Source: Pseudomonas sp. TH43 (lineage in GTDB: Bacteria > Pseudomonadota > Gammaproteobacteria > Pseudomonadales > Pseudomonadaceae). Taken from it: a stretch of DNA of 64,000 nt. The stretch is from NCBI RefSeq assembly GCF_016650635.1, contig NZ_JAEKFI010000004.1:2030501-2094500 (forward strand), given 5' to 3'. Below are positions 7,863 to 16,227 of this stretch, in pieces. A model generated the notes under the pieces. It did not search any database, was not told where the DNA came from, and saw only the letters and a list, made by a program, of their open reading frames with translations. The number at the start of each line of letters is the position of its first letter. Positions within the stretch are counted from its first letter, which is position 1. The translations under genes and the position numbers were made by a program.

Positions 7863-8926
7863 GGTGACTCTCCTGCATTCAAGACAGCGGCCGCGCGTTC
7901 GAGCAAGGTTTTGACCGGGGCGGCAAGGCCCAGGCGCGGCGGGGTGGCGAGGTTATACCAGAGCCAGTCGGCCTCGGCCACGTGATGGGTGGCCTCCTGC
8001 ACTTGAACCAGCCAGGGTTCGATGGACAGCTGGAAATGGCTGAACGTGTGGACGAGGTTGGGCAGCGCCTGCTGCTCGCCCATGGTCAGCGAGTGCTGAT
8101 CGGCGAGATGTTGCAGGTCGTCGAGGTCGTCGAGCTCCGGAAGGCTCCACAGGCCGCCCCACAAACCGCTCGACGGGCGACGGTAAAGCAGAATCGCGCC
8201 GTCGCCGTTGGCGAGCATCGGCATCAGCGTGCGCTTCTGCGGGATGGCTTTGCGCGGCTTGGGGATAGGGTAGCGGGTTTCGAGGCCGAGCATGTGCGCC
8301 TCGCAACCACGCTCCAGCGGGCACAGCAGGCAGCTCGGCTTGCTGCGCGTGCAGAGTGTGGCGCCGAGATCCATCATTGCCTGGGTGTAGGCGTTGACCC
8401 GATCGTGCGGCGTAAAGCGCTCTGCGTTGGCCCACAGCTGCTTGGCCACCTTCGGCTCGCCGGGGTAGCCCTCTTGCGCGGTAAAGCGCGCCAGCACGCG
8501 TTTGACGTTGCCGTCGAGAATCGGCGCGCGCAAACCCATGCTGATGCTTGCGATGGCACCAGCGGTGGACAGGCCGATGCCCGGCAGATCGGTAAGCTTT
8601 TCGACGTCACGCGGAAACTCGCCGCCGTACTGGCTGACGACGATCTTCGCGGTCTTCTGCAAATTGCGCGCGCGAGTGTAGTAACCCAGACCTGTCCACA
8701 GGTGCAGCACTTCGTCTTCCGGCGCGTCGGCCAGCGCTTCGACGGTGGGAAGCGCCGTCATGAAGCGATCGAAGTAGTTGAGCACGGTGCTGACCTGGGT
8801 CTGCTGCAACATGATCTCCGACACCCATACCCGATACGGGTTGATGTCCTGTTGCCAAGGCAGATCGTGGCGGCCGTGGCGGTCGAACCATTCCAGCACC
8901 GCCGTTGAAAACTGCTCCGCTCTCAT
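7859..8926 (-). CDS. mutY: A/G-specific adenine DNA glycosylase
   Basis: A 355-residue base-excision repair enzyme removing adenine mispaired with 8-oxoguanine. The catalytic Glu37 lies in SEIMLQQTQV, the helix-hairpin-helix is LPGIGLSTAGA (114-124) and the catalytic Asp138 is in ILDGNVKR. The four cluster cysteines C192, C199, C202 and C208 have exactly the E. coli C-X6-C-X2-C-X5-C spacing. Residues about 225-355 form the NUDIX-like 8-oxoG recognition domain. It starts inside the last codons of the asmA-like gene (4-bp overlap) and overlaps yggX likewise. Confidence 0.97.
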   Translation of the reverse strand: MRAEQFSTAVLEWFDRHGRHDLPWQQDINPYRVWVSEIMLQQTQVSTVLNYFDRFMTALPTVEALADAPEDEVLHLWTGLGYYTRARNLQKTAKIVVSQYGGEFPRDVEKLTDLPGIGLSTAGAIASISMGLRAPILDGNVKRVLARFTAQEGYPGEPKVAKQLWANAERFTPHDRVNAYTQAMMDLGATLCTRSKPSCLLCPLERGCEAHMLGLETRYPIPKPRKAIPQKRTLMPMLANGDGAILLYRRPSSGLWGGLWSLPELDDLDDLQHLADQHSLTMGEQQALPNLVHTFSHFQLSIEPWLVQVQEATHHVAEADWLWYNLATPPRLGLAAPVKTLLERAAAVLNAGESP

Positions 8927-11148
8927 CGCTTGAACAGCCCCTTCAATGCGTTTTTCAGTTCCGGGCTGACTTTGTCGCCCAGTTTTTCGTCGATCTTCTC
9001 GCTCAGTTTGTCGCCGGCAATTTTGGTCGCGACCTGACCGAGACGCTCATTGTCGACGCGGCAGGCCTTGGCGCCGAGTTCCAGCGGGCCACGGCAACGC
9101 AGTGGCCATTCGATGCCGACGAACTTGTCGCCGACCTGACACGCCGGATCCGGCATGGCGCTGGTATCGCCTTCGACGATGATGCCGACGCGGTAGTCCA
9201 TGCCCAGCACGCGCAGGTCGATGTCGCCATCACCGTTGACGGTCATGCCGGGGATGCGCACTTTCAGGTCGGGGTTGCTGGCAATGCCGTTACGGAAGGT
9301 CAGGTTGCCCTTGAGCTCCTGGAACGGCGTGTCCTTGCCGCGTGGTTCGCCGCTGAGGGACTTGCGGTTGAGCGTGGCGATGCCTTTGCACAACTGCTGC
9401 TCAAGGTTGGCGTTAAGCAGCACGCCGTTGTTGATGACGAAACTGGCGTTGCCGTTGAGGGTGTCGATCAGCGCCTGCTGGCTGTTGCCACTGCCGGTGA
9501 TGTTGCTGGTCAGGGTCACCAGACCTTTGACCGGCGGGTTCTTGCCCTGGCTTTCGAGTATTTTCTCAGCCGGGACGCGGTTGAGTTTGGTCTGCAGGTT
9601 CAGCACCGGGGCACTTGGGCGGACATCGAGGGTGCCCTTGGCTTCGAAACCGCCGTTGTACAGTTCACCGCTCAGGTTGGTCAGGGTCAGCAGGCCGCCC
9701 TGGCCGGTAGCCTTGAGTGCGGCGTTCTGGATCGGCAACCTGTCGAGGGTCAGTTGGCCGAAGGTCAGATCGGCATCCACGTCGAGTTTGGCCAGGCGTT
9801 CAACCGGTAGCAGGCGCTCGGTGCTCCAGGCGGTTTTGCTCGGCTTGTCCGGCAAAGGCGTCGAGCCCGCGCCGGCCATGGCGTCGGCTTCGGTGCTGGC
9901 GACTTCGGCCTGACGCACTTGCGCCGCGCTGTTGGCCTGCGCCGATTTTGGCGGCAGGTAGCGGTCGACGTTGAAAGTGTCTGCCTTGAGGATCGCCCGC
10001 AGCGATTGCTTGGCGAAGTCTTCGACGGCGATGCGCCCGCTGAAGCTGCTGTCGTCGAGTTTCAGGTTGATGTTGTCGAAGGCAACGCTGGTTGGCGTGG
10101 CGGCAACACGGCTGACCAGTTCGACCTTGCTCAGGCTGCCTTCGGCCATGGCCGGGAGTTTCTGGCCAATGCTGTCGACGAATTTAGCCAGATCGAACTG
10201 GGCGATGGAGACGCCGCCGGTGATCTGTGGGGTCTTGTCGAGGTCATTGGCTTTCAGCTCACCCAAGGCGCGCAATTGGTTGGCGGAGATCTTGATGCCT
10301 GTCCATTCGGCGACGTTCGCAGCTTTATCCAGCAACAACTGACCCTGCGCGGAGAACGTCATGGTCTTGCCTTGCAGCGGATCGCCAGCCAGTTCGCCGG
10401 ACAGCTTCATGTCTTCGAACTTGTAGCGTTGCAGGGCGCGCTCGATGCGCAGCTCGCCCGTGAGTTCGGTGCGCACGCGCAGAACCGGCTGATTGGTGCC
10501 GAGGAATGCCGTGGCTTTTACCGGGATATTGGTCGAATCGTGCACCGGGCCAGTGCTCAACTGAATGCTCTCGGCGCTGAACTGCTTGCCGGTCTTCTCG
10601 TCGTTGTATTCAACGCGAGCGTTGTTGACGGTCAGGCTGTCGATGTCGAGTCGGATCGGTTGTGGTGGTTTTTCCACGGCGGCGGTGGTGGTTTCGCTGG
10701 CCGGTTCGCCGGCCGCAGCCGGCGGTGTTGCGCCAGCCGGAGCGGGGACCTTGCCGATGTCTTCCCAGTTGCCATGGCCGTCCTTGTCGCGGTTCAGGCG
10801 CAGGTTCAGGCCTTCGACGCGCACGTCGCTCATCTGCACTTCGCGGCGCAGCAGCGGCAGCACGCGCACGGACAGGCCGAGCATCTGCAAATCGGCAAAC
10901 GGTTCGGCAGGTTTGACCAGCGTGGCGACGCTGGCTTCGTGCAATTCCAGGCCGAGCCACGGGAACAGGCTCCAACCGATATCGCCATTGAGCGTCAGCT
11001 CGATGTGGGCCTTGTCGCGGGCTATCTGGCGGATCTCGTCTTTGTAATCGTTGGGATCGAAGAGGTGGGTCAGGGCAAAGCCTGCCGCCACAATGATCAG
11101 CAACAGCCCGAGAAGTACCAGACCCAGGATTTTGCCGAACGCTTTCAT
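8923..11148 (-). CDS. AsmA family protein
   Basis: A 741-residue AsmA protein. One N-terminal membrane helix (about 7-29, ILGLVLLGLLLIIVAAGFAL) anchors a large periplasmic part to the inner membrane. The N-terminal AsmA block (FDPNDYKDEIRQIARDK, LTLNGDIGWSLFPWLG) and the C-terminal AsmA_2 part (LRTKLNR-like repeats, FVINNGVL, LDVRPSAP) are present. AsmA-like proteins belong to the bridge-type lipid transfer superfamily and are thought to move phospholipid between membranes. An Ala/Pro/Glu-rich linker lies near residues 135-165. It is the first gene of the asmA-mutY-yggX operon, each junction an ATGA overlap. Confidence 0.92.
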   Translation of the reverse strand: MKAFGKILGLVLLGLLLIIVAAGFALTHLFDPNDYKDEIRQIARDKAHIELTLNGDIGWSLFPWLGLELHEASVATLVKPAEPFADLQMLGLSVRVLPLLRREVQMSDVRVEGLNLRLNRDKDGHGNWEDIGKVPAPAGATPPAAAGEPASETTTAAVEKPPQPIRLDIDSLTVNNARVEYNDEKTGKQFSAESIQLSTGPVHDSTNIPVKATAFLGTNQPVLRVRTELTGELRIERALQRYKFEDMKLSGELAGDPLQGKTMTFSAQGQLLLDKAANVAEWTGIKISANQLRALGELKANDLDKTPQITGGVSIAQFDLAKFVDSIGQKLPAMAEGSLSKVELVSRVAATPTSVAFDNINLKLDDSSFSGRIAVEDFAKQSLRAILKADTFNVDRYLPPKSAQANSAAQVRQAEVASTEADAMAGAGSTPLPDKPSKTAWSTERLLPVERLAKLDVDADLTFGQLTLDRLPIQNAALKATGQGGLLTLTNLSGELYNGGFEAKGTLDVRPSAPVLNLQTKLNRVPAEKILESQGKNPPVKGLVTLTSNITGSGNSQQALIDTLNGNASFVINNGVLLNANLEQQLCKGIATLNRKSLSGEPRGKDTPFQELKGNLTFRNGIASNPDLKVRIPGMTVNGDGDIDLRVLGMDYRVGIIVEGDTSAMPDPACQVGDKFVGIEWPLRCRGPLELGAKACRVDNERLGQVATKIAGDKLSEKIDEKLGDKVSPELKNALKGLFKR

Positions 11149-11226
11149 GGGCGAGTCCTTGTAGTTAGTCGAATTCGTAATTTAGCCGGGGAGTATAGCG
11201 CTGCAACTGCCCGGTTCGGTGTGGCG

Positions 11227-11631
11227 TCATGTTGCCGGTGTCTCCAGGAGCACTTGCAGCCTGGCGGCCAGCGCCTGTGCCTCAATCTGCCCGGCAGGCG
11301 CCAGCAGGCGCAGTTCGGCACCCGCTTGCGACGCCATTTTCTGCGCTTGGTTCACCAGCCGCTCGGCAACCCCACGACGTCGGGTAACTTTTCGCACGCA
11401 CAAATGGGACAAGTACCAAACGTTGTGGTGCCTTTGCAGACGTGCAGCGCCGAGCAGCCGGTCATTGAAACGTCCGGCAATAAAACAGCCGTCAGCCAAT
11501 GCACTTTCGATCAGCTCGGCCTCCCGGGAAAACGGCGCGAACAGCCATTCGGGCGCGTCACGATAGATTTTCTGCAAATCCTGCTGATCCTGATAACTGG
11601 CGTCTGCAAGCGTCTCAACGATGACTGGCAT
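11227..11631 (-). CDS. PanZ/PanM-like GNAT acetyltransferase
   Basis: 134 residues with a GNAT fold: SHLCVRKVTRRRGVAERLV is the acetyl-CoA-binding R-x-x-G-x-A segment. The opening IYRDAPEWLFAP and the block DRLLGAARLQRH-NVWYLSHLCVR resemble the proteins annotated as PanZ in Pseudomonas. PanZ promotes self-cleavage of aspartate decarboxylase PanD in enterobacteria. Since pseudomonads may not use it this way, only the GNAT assignment is firm. It lies 78 bp upstream of the asmA-like gene and is read in the same direction. Confidence 0.75.
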   Translation of the reverse strand: MPVIVETLADASYQDQQDLQKIYRDAPEWLFAPFSREAELIESALADGCFIAGRFNDRLLGAARLQRHHNVWYLSHLCVRKVTRRRGVAERLVNQAQKMASQAGAELRLLAPAGQIEAQALAARLQVLLETPAT

Positions 11632-11949
11632 GGTGGCTCCGTAGGAAAAGCCCTGCGTAGGAGTTGCCGCAGGCTGCGATCTTTTGATTTTGATTTTAAA
11701 AAAACAGGATCAAAAGATCGCAGCCTCCCGCCGTTCCAACAGGGAGGAGATCAGATGACATGAAAAAGGTGATATCAGTTTGGTTTTTCTGTCACCTGCA
11801 AATGGTAACCTTCGCCGGTTCGTCCGTCCTTCTGCGACTTAACGTCGCGCCTTCAAGGAGCTTCACCTTAAAAAACGGTCATGCCTGCGTGCATAAGGCC
11901 GAGGGTGAACAGTGGCTGGCGAACCATACTAATAATTGGGGGATACACA
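11632..11949. other. Intergenic region with REP palindrome
   Basis: About 318 bases between the divergent acetyltransferase and MFS genes. It holds the REP-type palindrome at 11671-11726. The rest (11727-11949) has no gene I can support and ends in the GGGGGA ribosome site of the transporter. Confidence 0.6.
11671..11726. repeat. REP-like inverted repeat (GATCGCAGCCT type)
   Basis: Perfect 17-bp arms (11671-11687 and 11710-11726; core AGGCTGCGATCTTTTGA). The same core occurs again at 44146-44211, so this is one class of interspersed palindrome. Confidence 0.85.
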
Positions 11950-13614
11950 ATGAGCACGAGCATTACGGCGGACGGTCTCAAAGCCGACCAGCCTGCGTTC
12001 CTGTCCAAGGAGCGCATCATCGCCAAGCCCGGTTTCAACCGCTGGCTGGTGCCACCGGCCGCATTGGCCATTCACTTGTGCATCGGCATGGCCTACGGTT
12101 TTTCGGTGTTCTGGTTGCCGTTGTCGAAGGCACTGGGCATCACCGCGCCAGTGGCCTGCGCACCGGACATGAGCTTCATCGCACAAGTCTTCTCTTCGCA
12201 ATGCGACTGGCCGATCTCGATGCTCGGCTGGATCTACACCCTGTTCTTCATCTTCCTCGGCTGCTCGGCAGCGATCTGGGGTGGCTGGCTGGAACACGCC
12301 GGGCCACGCAAGGCTGGCGTTGTATCGGCACTTTGCTGGTGCGGTGGTCTGCTGATTTCGGCGTTGGGGATTTATACCCACCAAATCTGGCTGATGTGGA
12401 TCGGCTCCGGCGTGATCGGCGGTATCGGTCTGGGCCTGGGCTATATCTCGCCGGTGTCGACCCTGATCAAGTGGTTCCCGGACAAACGCGGCATGGCCAC
12501 CGGAATGGCGATCATGGGCTTCGGTGGCGGCGCGATGGTCGGTGCACCGTTGGCCGCAGCGCTGATGGGCCACTTCGCCTCGCCAACCAGCGTTGGCGTG
12601 TGGCAGAGCTTCCTGGTCATGGCCGCGATCTACTTCGTGTTCATGATCGGCGGCGCCCTGTCGTATCGCGTACCGCCAACTGGCTGGAAGCCTGAAGGCT
12701 GGACCGCTCCGGCGAAAAAAGCTTCGAACTCGATGATCACTCACCGTCACGTGCACGTGAACGTTGCGTGGAAAACCCCGCAATTCCGTCTGGTGTGGCT
12801 GGTGCTGTGCCTGAACGTATCGGCGGGTATCGGCATTCTGGGCATGGCGTCGCCACTGTTGCAGGAAGTCTTTGGCGGTAAATTGATCGGTGTGGATCTG
12901 CCGTTCGGTCAACTGGACGCCGGCCAACTGGCTTCGATTGCCGCGATTGCGGCCGGGTTTACCGGTCTGCTGAGCCTGTTCAACATCGGTGGCCGCTTCT
13001 TCTGGGCGTCGTTCTCGGACTATCTGGGCCGCAAAAACACTTATTTTGTGTTCTTCGCCCTGGGTTTTGCCCTGTACGCGCTGATCCCGAACCTCGGCCA
13101 TTTGGGCAACGTTGCGCTGTTCGTGGCGGCGTTCTGCATCATTCTGTCGATGTACGGCGGCGGTTTCGCCACTGTTCCGGCGTATCTGGCTGACCTGTTC
13201 GGTACGCAGATGGTCGGCGCGATCCACGGTCGTCTGCTGACTGCCTGGGCTGCGGCCGGTGTGCTCGGTCCGGTGCTGGTGAACTACCTGCGTGAGTATC
13301 AGTTGAGCATCGGCGTGGAACGCGCCGCGGCTTACGACATCACGCTGTACATCCTCGCCGGTCTGCTGGTGCTGGGCTTCCTGTGCAACATGCTGGTACG
13401 CCCGGTGGCCGACAAGTACTTCATGACCGACGCCGAACTGGCTGCCGAACAGGCGCTGGGCCACGACAAAGGTGCTGATGCAACCACCGTGCTGGAGTGG
13501 AAAGCCGCGCCGGGCAGCAAGCCATTGGCGATTGCTGCGTGGCTGGTGGTGGGTATTCCGTTGGCGTGGGGTGTGTGGGTGACCTTGCAGAAGACGGCGG
13601 TACTGTTTCACTAA
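11950..13614 (+). CDS. OFA-family MFS transporter (oxalate/formate antiporter-like)
   Basis: A 554-residue carrier of the inner membrane. The opening part (WLVPPAALAIHLCIGMAYGFSVFWLP) and the loop KWFPDKRGMATGMAIMGFGGGA are typical of the oxalate:formate antiporter branch of the major facilitator superfamily. There is a large central cytoplasmic loop (about residues 245-280) and the second half bears FWASFSDYLGRKNTY. The start at 11950 has GGGGGA seven bases upstream. The C-terminal 30 residues (LAIAAWLVVGIPLAWGVW) form an extra helix. It resembles the separate small subunit protein often encoded after OFA transporters, so this looks like a natural fusion. Substrate unknown; probably a small carboxylate. 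Confidence 0.87.
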   Translation: MSTSITADGLKADQPAFLSKERIIAKPGFNRWLVPPAALAIHLCIGMAYGFSVFWLPLSKALGITAPVACAPDMSFIAQVFSSQCDWPISMLGWIYTLFFIFLGCSAAIWGGWLEHAGPRKAGVVSALCWCGGLLISALGIYTHQIWLMWIGSGVIGGIGLGLGYISPVSTLIKWFPDKRGMATGMAIMGFGGGAMVGAPLAAALMGHFASPTSVGVWQSFLVMAAIYFVFMIGGALSYRVPPTGWKPEGWTAPAKKASNSMITHRHVHVNVAWKTPQFRLVWLVLCLNVSAGIGILGMASPLLQEVFGGKLIGVDLPFGQLDAGQLASIAAIAAGFTGLLSLFNIGGRFFWASFSDYLGRKNTYFVFFALGFALYALIPNLGHLGNVALFVAAFCIILSMYGGGFATVPAYLADLFGTQMVGAIHGRLLTAWAAAGVLGPVLVNYLREYQLSIGVERAAAYDITLYILAGLLVLGFLCNMLVRPVADKYFMTDAELAAEQALGHDKGADATTVLEWKAAPGSKPLAIAAWLVVGIPLAWGVWVTLQKTAVLFH

Positions 13615-13637
13615 GTAATGGGTAAAACGCAGTCCCC

Positions 13638-13727
13638 TGTGGGAGCGGGCCTGCTCGCGAAGACGGAATGTCAGTCGACATAAATGTTGGCTGGCCCACC
13701 GCATTCGCGAGCAGGCTCGCTCCCACA
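13638..13727. repeat. REP doublet (GTGGGAGC / GCTCGCGA class)
   Basis: Two inverted copies of the 23-bp REP, 13638-13660 and 13705-13727, separated by 44 bases. It lies in the intergenic space after the MFS gene and may form a long hairpin that ends or stabilises its mRNA. Confidence 0.88.
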
Positions 13728-13840
13728 TTTGTTTTTACGTTGCCTGTAATGGCTTGTATGCACATGTCTACCCGCGACAGCCGGGGCTTCTGCCTGTCAG
13801 GGATATCACCTCTCGTGTTTCTGTTTCGGCCCCGCGTGCC

Positions 13841-13846
13841 TATAAT
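13841..13846 (+). promoter_or_regulatory. Probable -10 box of the his operon
   Basis: A perfect TATAAT 38 bases before the hisB ATG. The -35 region (about 13818-13823) is weak. No leader peptide with a histidine run is visible, so there is no sign of classical his attenuation. Confidence 0.5.
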
Positions 13847-13884
13847 GGCTGCCTTTTTCGCCCAATGATTTTGCGGAGCTGGTG

Positions 13885-14478
13885 ATGGCCGAACGTAAGG
13901 CTTCTGTCGAGCGCGACACTCTGGAAACCCAGATCAAAGCCTCGATCAACCTTGATGGCACCGGAAAGGCCCGATTCGATATCGGTGTTCCTTTTCTTGA
14001 GCACATGCTGGATCAGATCGCCCGTCACGGGTTGATCGACCTGGATATTGAATGCAAGGGCGATCTGCATATCGACGACCACCATACGGTGGAAGACGTC
14101 GGTATCACCCTCGGCCAGGCGTTTGCCAAAGCCATCGGCGACAAAAAGGGCATCCGTCGCTACGGCCACGCCTACGTGCCGCTTGATGAAGCGCTGTCGC
14201 GTGTGGTGATCGACTTCTCCGGTCGTCCAGGCCTGCAGATGCACGTGCCTTACACCCGCGCCACCGTCGGCGGCTTCGACGTTGACCTGTTCCAGGAATT
14301 CTTCCAGGGCTTTGTCAACCATGCGCTTGTCAGCATGCACATCGACAACCTGCGCGGCACCAACACTCACCACCAGATCGAAACCGTGTTCAAGGCTTTC
14401 GGCCGCGCGCTGCGCATGGCTGTGGAGCTGGATGAACGCATGGCCGGGCAAATGCCATCGACCAAAGGCGTTCTGTAA
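13885..14478 (+). CDS. hisB: Imidazoleglycerol-phosphate dehydratase
   Basis: A 197-residue monofunctional enzyme of histidine synthesis (imidazole-glycerol phosphate to imidazole-acetol phosphate). Conserved metal-binding motifs include FLEHMLDQIARHG, DDHHTVEDVGI and the C-terminal NTHHQIE. There is no phosphatase domain, unlike E. coli HisB. The start at ATG 13885 is preceded by GGAG; a GTG immediately before it is in frame but less likely. The stop overlaps hisH by one base (TAATG), so the genes are coupled. Confidence 0.97.
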   Translation: MAERKASVERDTLETQIKASINLDGTGKARFDIGVPFLEHMLDQIARHGLIDLDIECKGDLHIDDHHTVEDVGITLGQAFAKAIGDKKGIRRYGHAYVPLDEALSRVVIDFSGRPGLQMHVPYTRATVGGFDVDLFQEFFQGFVNHALVSMHIDNLRGTNTHHQIETVFKAFGRALRMAVELDERMAGQMPSTKGVL

Positions 14479-15116
14479 TGCAGACGGTTGCAGTTATCGA
14501 CTACGGCATGGGCAACCTGCACTCGGTGGCCAAGGCCCTCGAGCATGTCGGTGCCGGCAAAGTGCTGATCACCAGCGATGCCGACGTGATCCGTGAAGCT
14601 GACCGCGTGGTGTTCCCGGGCGTCGGCGCGATTCGCGATTGCATGGCAGAGATTCGTCGCCTCGGTTTCGACTCGCTGGTGCGTGAAGTCAGTCAGGATC
14701 GTCCGTTCCTCGGCATCTGTGTTGGCATGCAAGCCTTGCTCGACACCAGCGAAGAGAACGACGGCGTCGACTGCATCGGCCTGTTTCCGGGCGCGGTGAA
14801 GTTTTTCGGCAAAGATCTGCATGAAGACGGCGAGCACCTGAAAGTCCCGCACATGGGGTGGAACGAGGTGAAGCAGAAAGTCAGCCATCCGCTGTGGCAT
14901 GACATCCCGGACATGGCGCGCTTCTACTTCGTGCACAGCTACTACATTGCGGCTGCCAACGCGCGGCAAGTGGTGGGTGGCGGTCATTACGGCGTCGATT
15001 TCGCTGCGGCGCTGGCTGATGGCTCGCGCTTTGCCGTGCAGTTCCACCCGGAGAAGAGCCATACCCATGGCCTGCAATTGCTGCAGAACTTCGCCGCGTG
15101 GGATGGTCGCTGGTAA
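14478..15116 (+). CDS. hisH: Imidazole glycerol phosphate synthase, glutaminase subunit
   Basis: A 212-residue class I glutamine amidotransferase that feeds ammonia to HisF. The catalytic triad is complete: Cys81 in LGICVGMQ, His190 and Glu192 in FHPEKS. The N-terminus VAVIDYGMGNLHSV is the family signature. The gene is coupled to hisB and its stop abuts the start of the DUF2164 gene without a gap. Confidence 0.97.
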   Translation: MQTVAVIDYGMGNLHSVAKALEHVGAGKVLITSDADVIREADRVVFPGVGAIRDCMAEIRRLGFDSLVREVSQDRPFLGICVGMQALLDTSEENDGVDCIGLFPGAVKFFGKDLHEDGEHLKVPHMGWNEVKQKVSHPLWHDIPDMARFYFVHSYYIAAANARQVVGGGHYGVDFAAALADGSRFAVQFHPEKSHTHGLQLLQNFAAWDGRW

Positions 15117-15377
15117 ATGGCCGCCAAGAAGTCCAAGCCGCCGATCCTGACCCTCACTCCCGAGCAGGAGAGCGAGGCCAATCACAAGATCAAACGCTTC
15201 ATGGAAGATCGTTTCGAACTCGACCTCGGGTCGTTCGAGGCGGCGGAGATTCTTGAGCTGTTTACCCGCGAAATTGCTCCGCACTATTACAACAGGGCGA
15301 TTTTCGATGTGCAGACCCACCTCAAGGAGCGGTTTGAAAGCATCGAAAGCGACCTGTGGGCGCTCGAAAAAAATTAG
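15117..15377 (+). CDS. DUF2164 family protein
   Basis: An 86-residue soluble protein. The pattern LTPEQESEANHKIKRFMEDRF, FELDLGSFEAAEIL, HYYNRAIFDVQ is that of DUF2164, a small family of unknown function (some members are close to YheU/YoaC in size). The ATG directly follows the hisH stop, so it is made from the his transcript. A hisH-DUF2164-hisA order seems usual in Pseudomonas. A link to histidine synthesis is inference only. Confidence 0.85.
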   Translation: MAAKKSKPPILTLTPEQESEANHKIKRFMEDRFELDLGSFEAAEILELFTREIAPHYYNRAIFDVQTHLKERFESIESDLWALEKN

Positions 15378-15461
15378 GAGCAGCGGCAAGCGTCAAGCTG
15401 CAAGCTGCAAGAGATAGACGCGCGTGCGCGCTTGCAGCTTATGGCTTGCAGCTTGCCGCTC
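15378..15461. repeat. REP-like palindrome inside the his operon
   Basis: An inverted repeat built from AGCGGCAAG (15382-15390) and CTTGCCGCT (15452-15460), with nested CAAGCTGCAAG/CTTGCAGCTT motifs. It fills the only sizeable gap of the his operon (DUF2164 to hisA) and could act as an mRNA-stabilising hairpin or partial terminator. Confidence 0.75.
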
Positions 15462-15480
15462 TTTTGACGAAGGAAAAAGC

Positions 15481-16218
15481 ATGCTGATTATTCCCGCTAT
15501 CGATCTTAAAGACGGTGCCTGCGTACGTCTGCGCCAGGGCCGCATGGAAGATTCCACAGTGTTCTCCGATGACCCGGTGAGCATGGCTGCCAAGTGGGTG
15601 GAGGGCGGTTGCCGTCGTCTGCATCTGGTCGATCTGAACGGTGCTTTTGAAGGTCAGCCGGTTAACGGTGAAGTGGTTACGGCGATTGCCAAACGCTATC
15701 CGAACCTGCCGATCCAGATCGGTGGCGGCATCCGCTCGCTGGAAACCATCGAGCACTACGTCAAGGCTGGTGTGAGCTACGTGATCATCGGCACCAAAGC
15801 CGTGAAAGATCCGGCATTCGTCGCTGAAGCGTGCCGGGCGTTCCCGGGCAAGATCATCGTCGGTCTGGATGCCAAAGACGGTTTTGTCGCCACCGATGGC
15901 TGGGCTGAAATCAGCACCGTGCAGGTTATCGATCTGGCCAAGCAGTTTGAAGCCGACGGCGTGTCCTCGATCGTTTATACCGACATCGCCAAAGACGGCA
16001 TGATGCAGGGCTGCAATGTACCGTTTACCGCTGCGCTGGCCGCTGCGACCAAGATCCCGGTGATCGCTTCCGGCGGTATCCACAATCTGGGTGACATCAA
16101 GTCGCTGCTCGACGCCAAAGCGCCGGGCATCATCGGCGCCATCACCGGCCGAGCGATCTACGAAGGCACCCTCGACGTCGCCGAAGCGCAAGCTTTCTGC
16201 GATTCGTACAAAGGCTGA
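15481..16218 (+). CDS. hisA: ProFAR isomerase (phosphoribosylformimino-5-aminoimidazole carboxamide ribotide isomerase)
   Basis: A 245-residue TIM barrel catalysing the Amadori rearrangement before HisHF. Asp8 (IIPAIDLKDG) and the second acid in IIVGLDAKDG (about 130) are the catalytic pair. Phosphate-binding loops GGGIRS and ASGGIHN are intact. ATG at 15481 has GAAGGA just upstream. It lies 9 bases before hisF. Confidence 0.97.
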   Translation: MLIIPAIDLKDGACVRLRQGRMEDSTVFSDDPVSMAAKWVEGGCRRLHLVDLNGAFEGQPVNGEVVTAIAKRYPNLPIQIGGGIRSLETIEHYVKAGVSYVIIGTKAVKDPAFVAEACRAFPGKIIVGLDAKDGFVATDGWAEISTVQVIDLAKQFEADGVSSIVYTDIAKDGMMQGCNVPFTAALAAATKIPVIASGGIHNLGDIKSLLDAKAPGIIGAITGRAIYEGTLDVAEAQAFCDSYKG

Positions 16219-16227
16219 GGACTGACC

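Noticed and set aside
9919..11763. 614-residue open frame opposite the asmA-like gene
   Set aside because: It is the antisense shadow of a GC-rich gene, with no ribosome site or domain; the minus-strand frame has clear AsmA motifs.
11929..13728. 599-residue open frame opposite the MFS transporter
   Set aside because: Low-complexity His/Arg/Gln composition typical of antisense frames; the plus strand encodes a clear carrier.
13800..13884. Histidine attenuator before hisB
   Set aside because: No histidine-rich leader peptide or terminator/antiterminator pair is visible.
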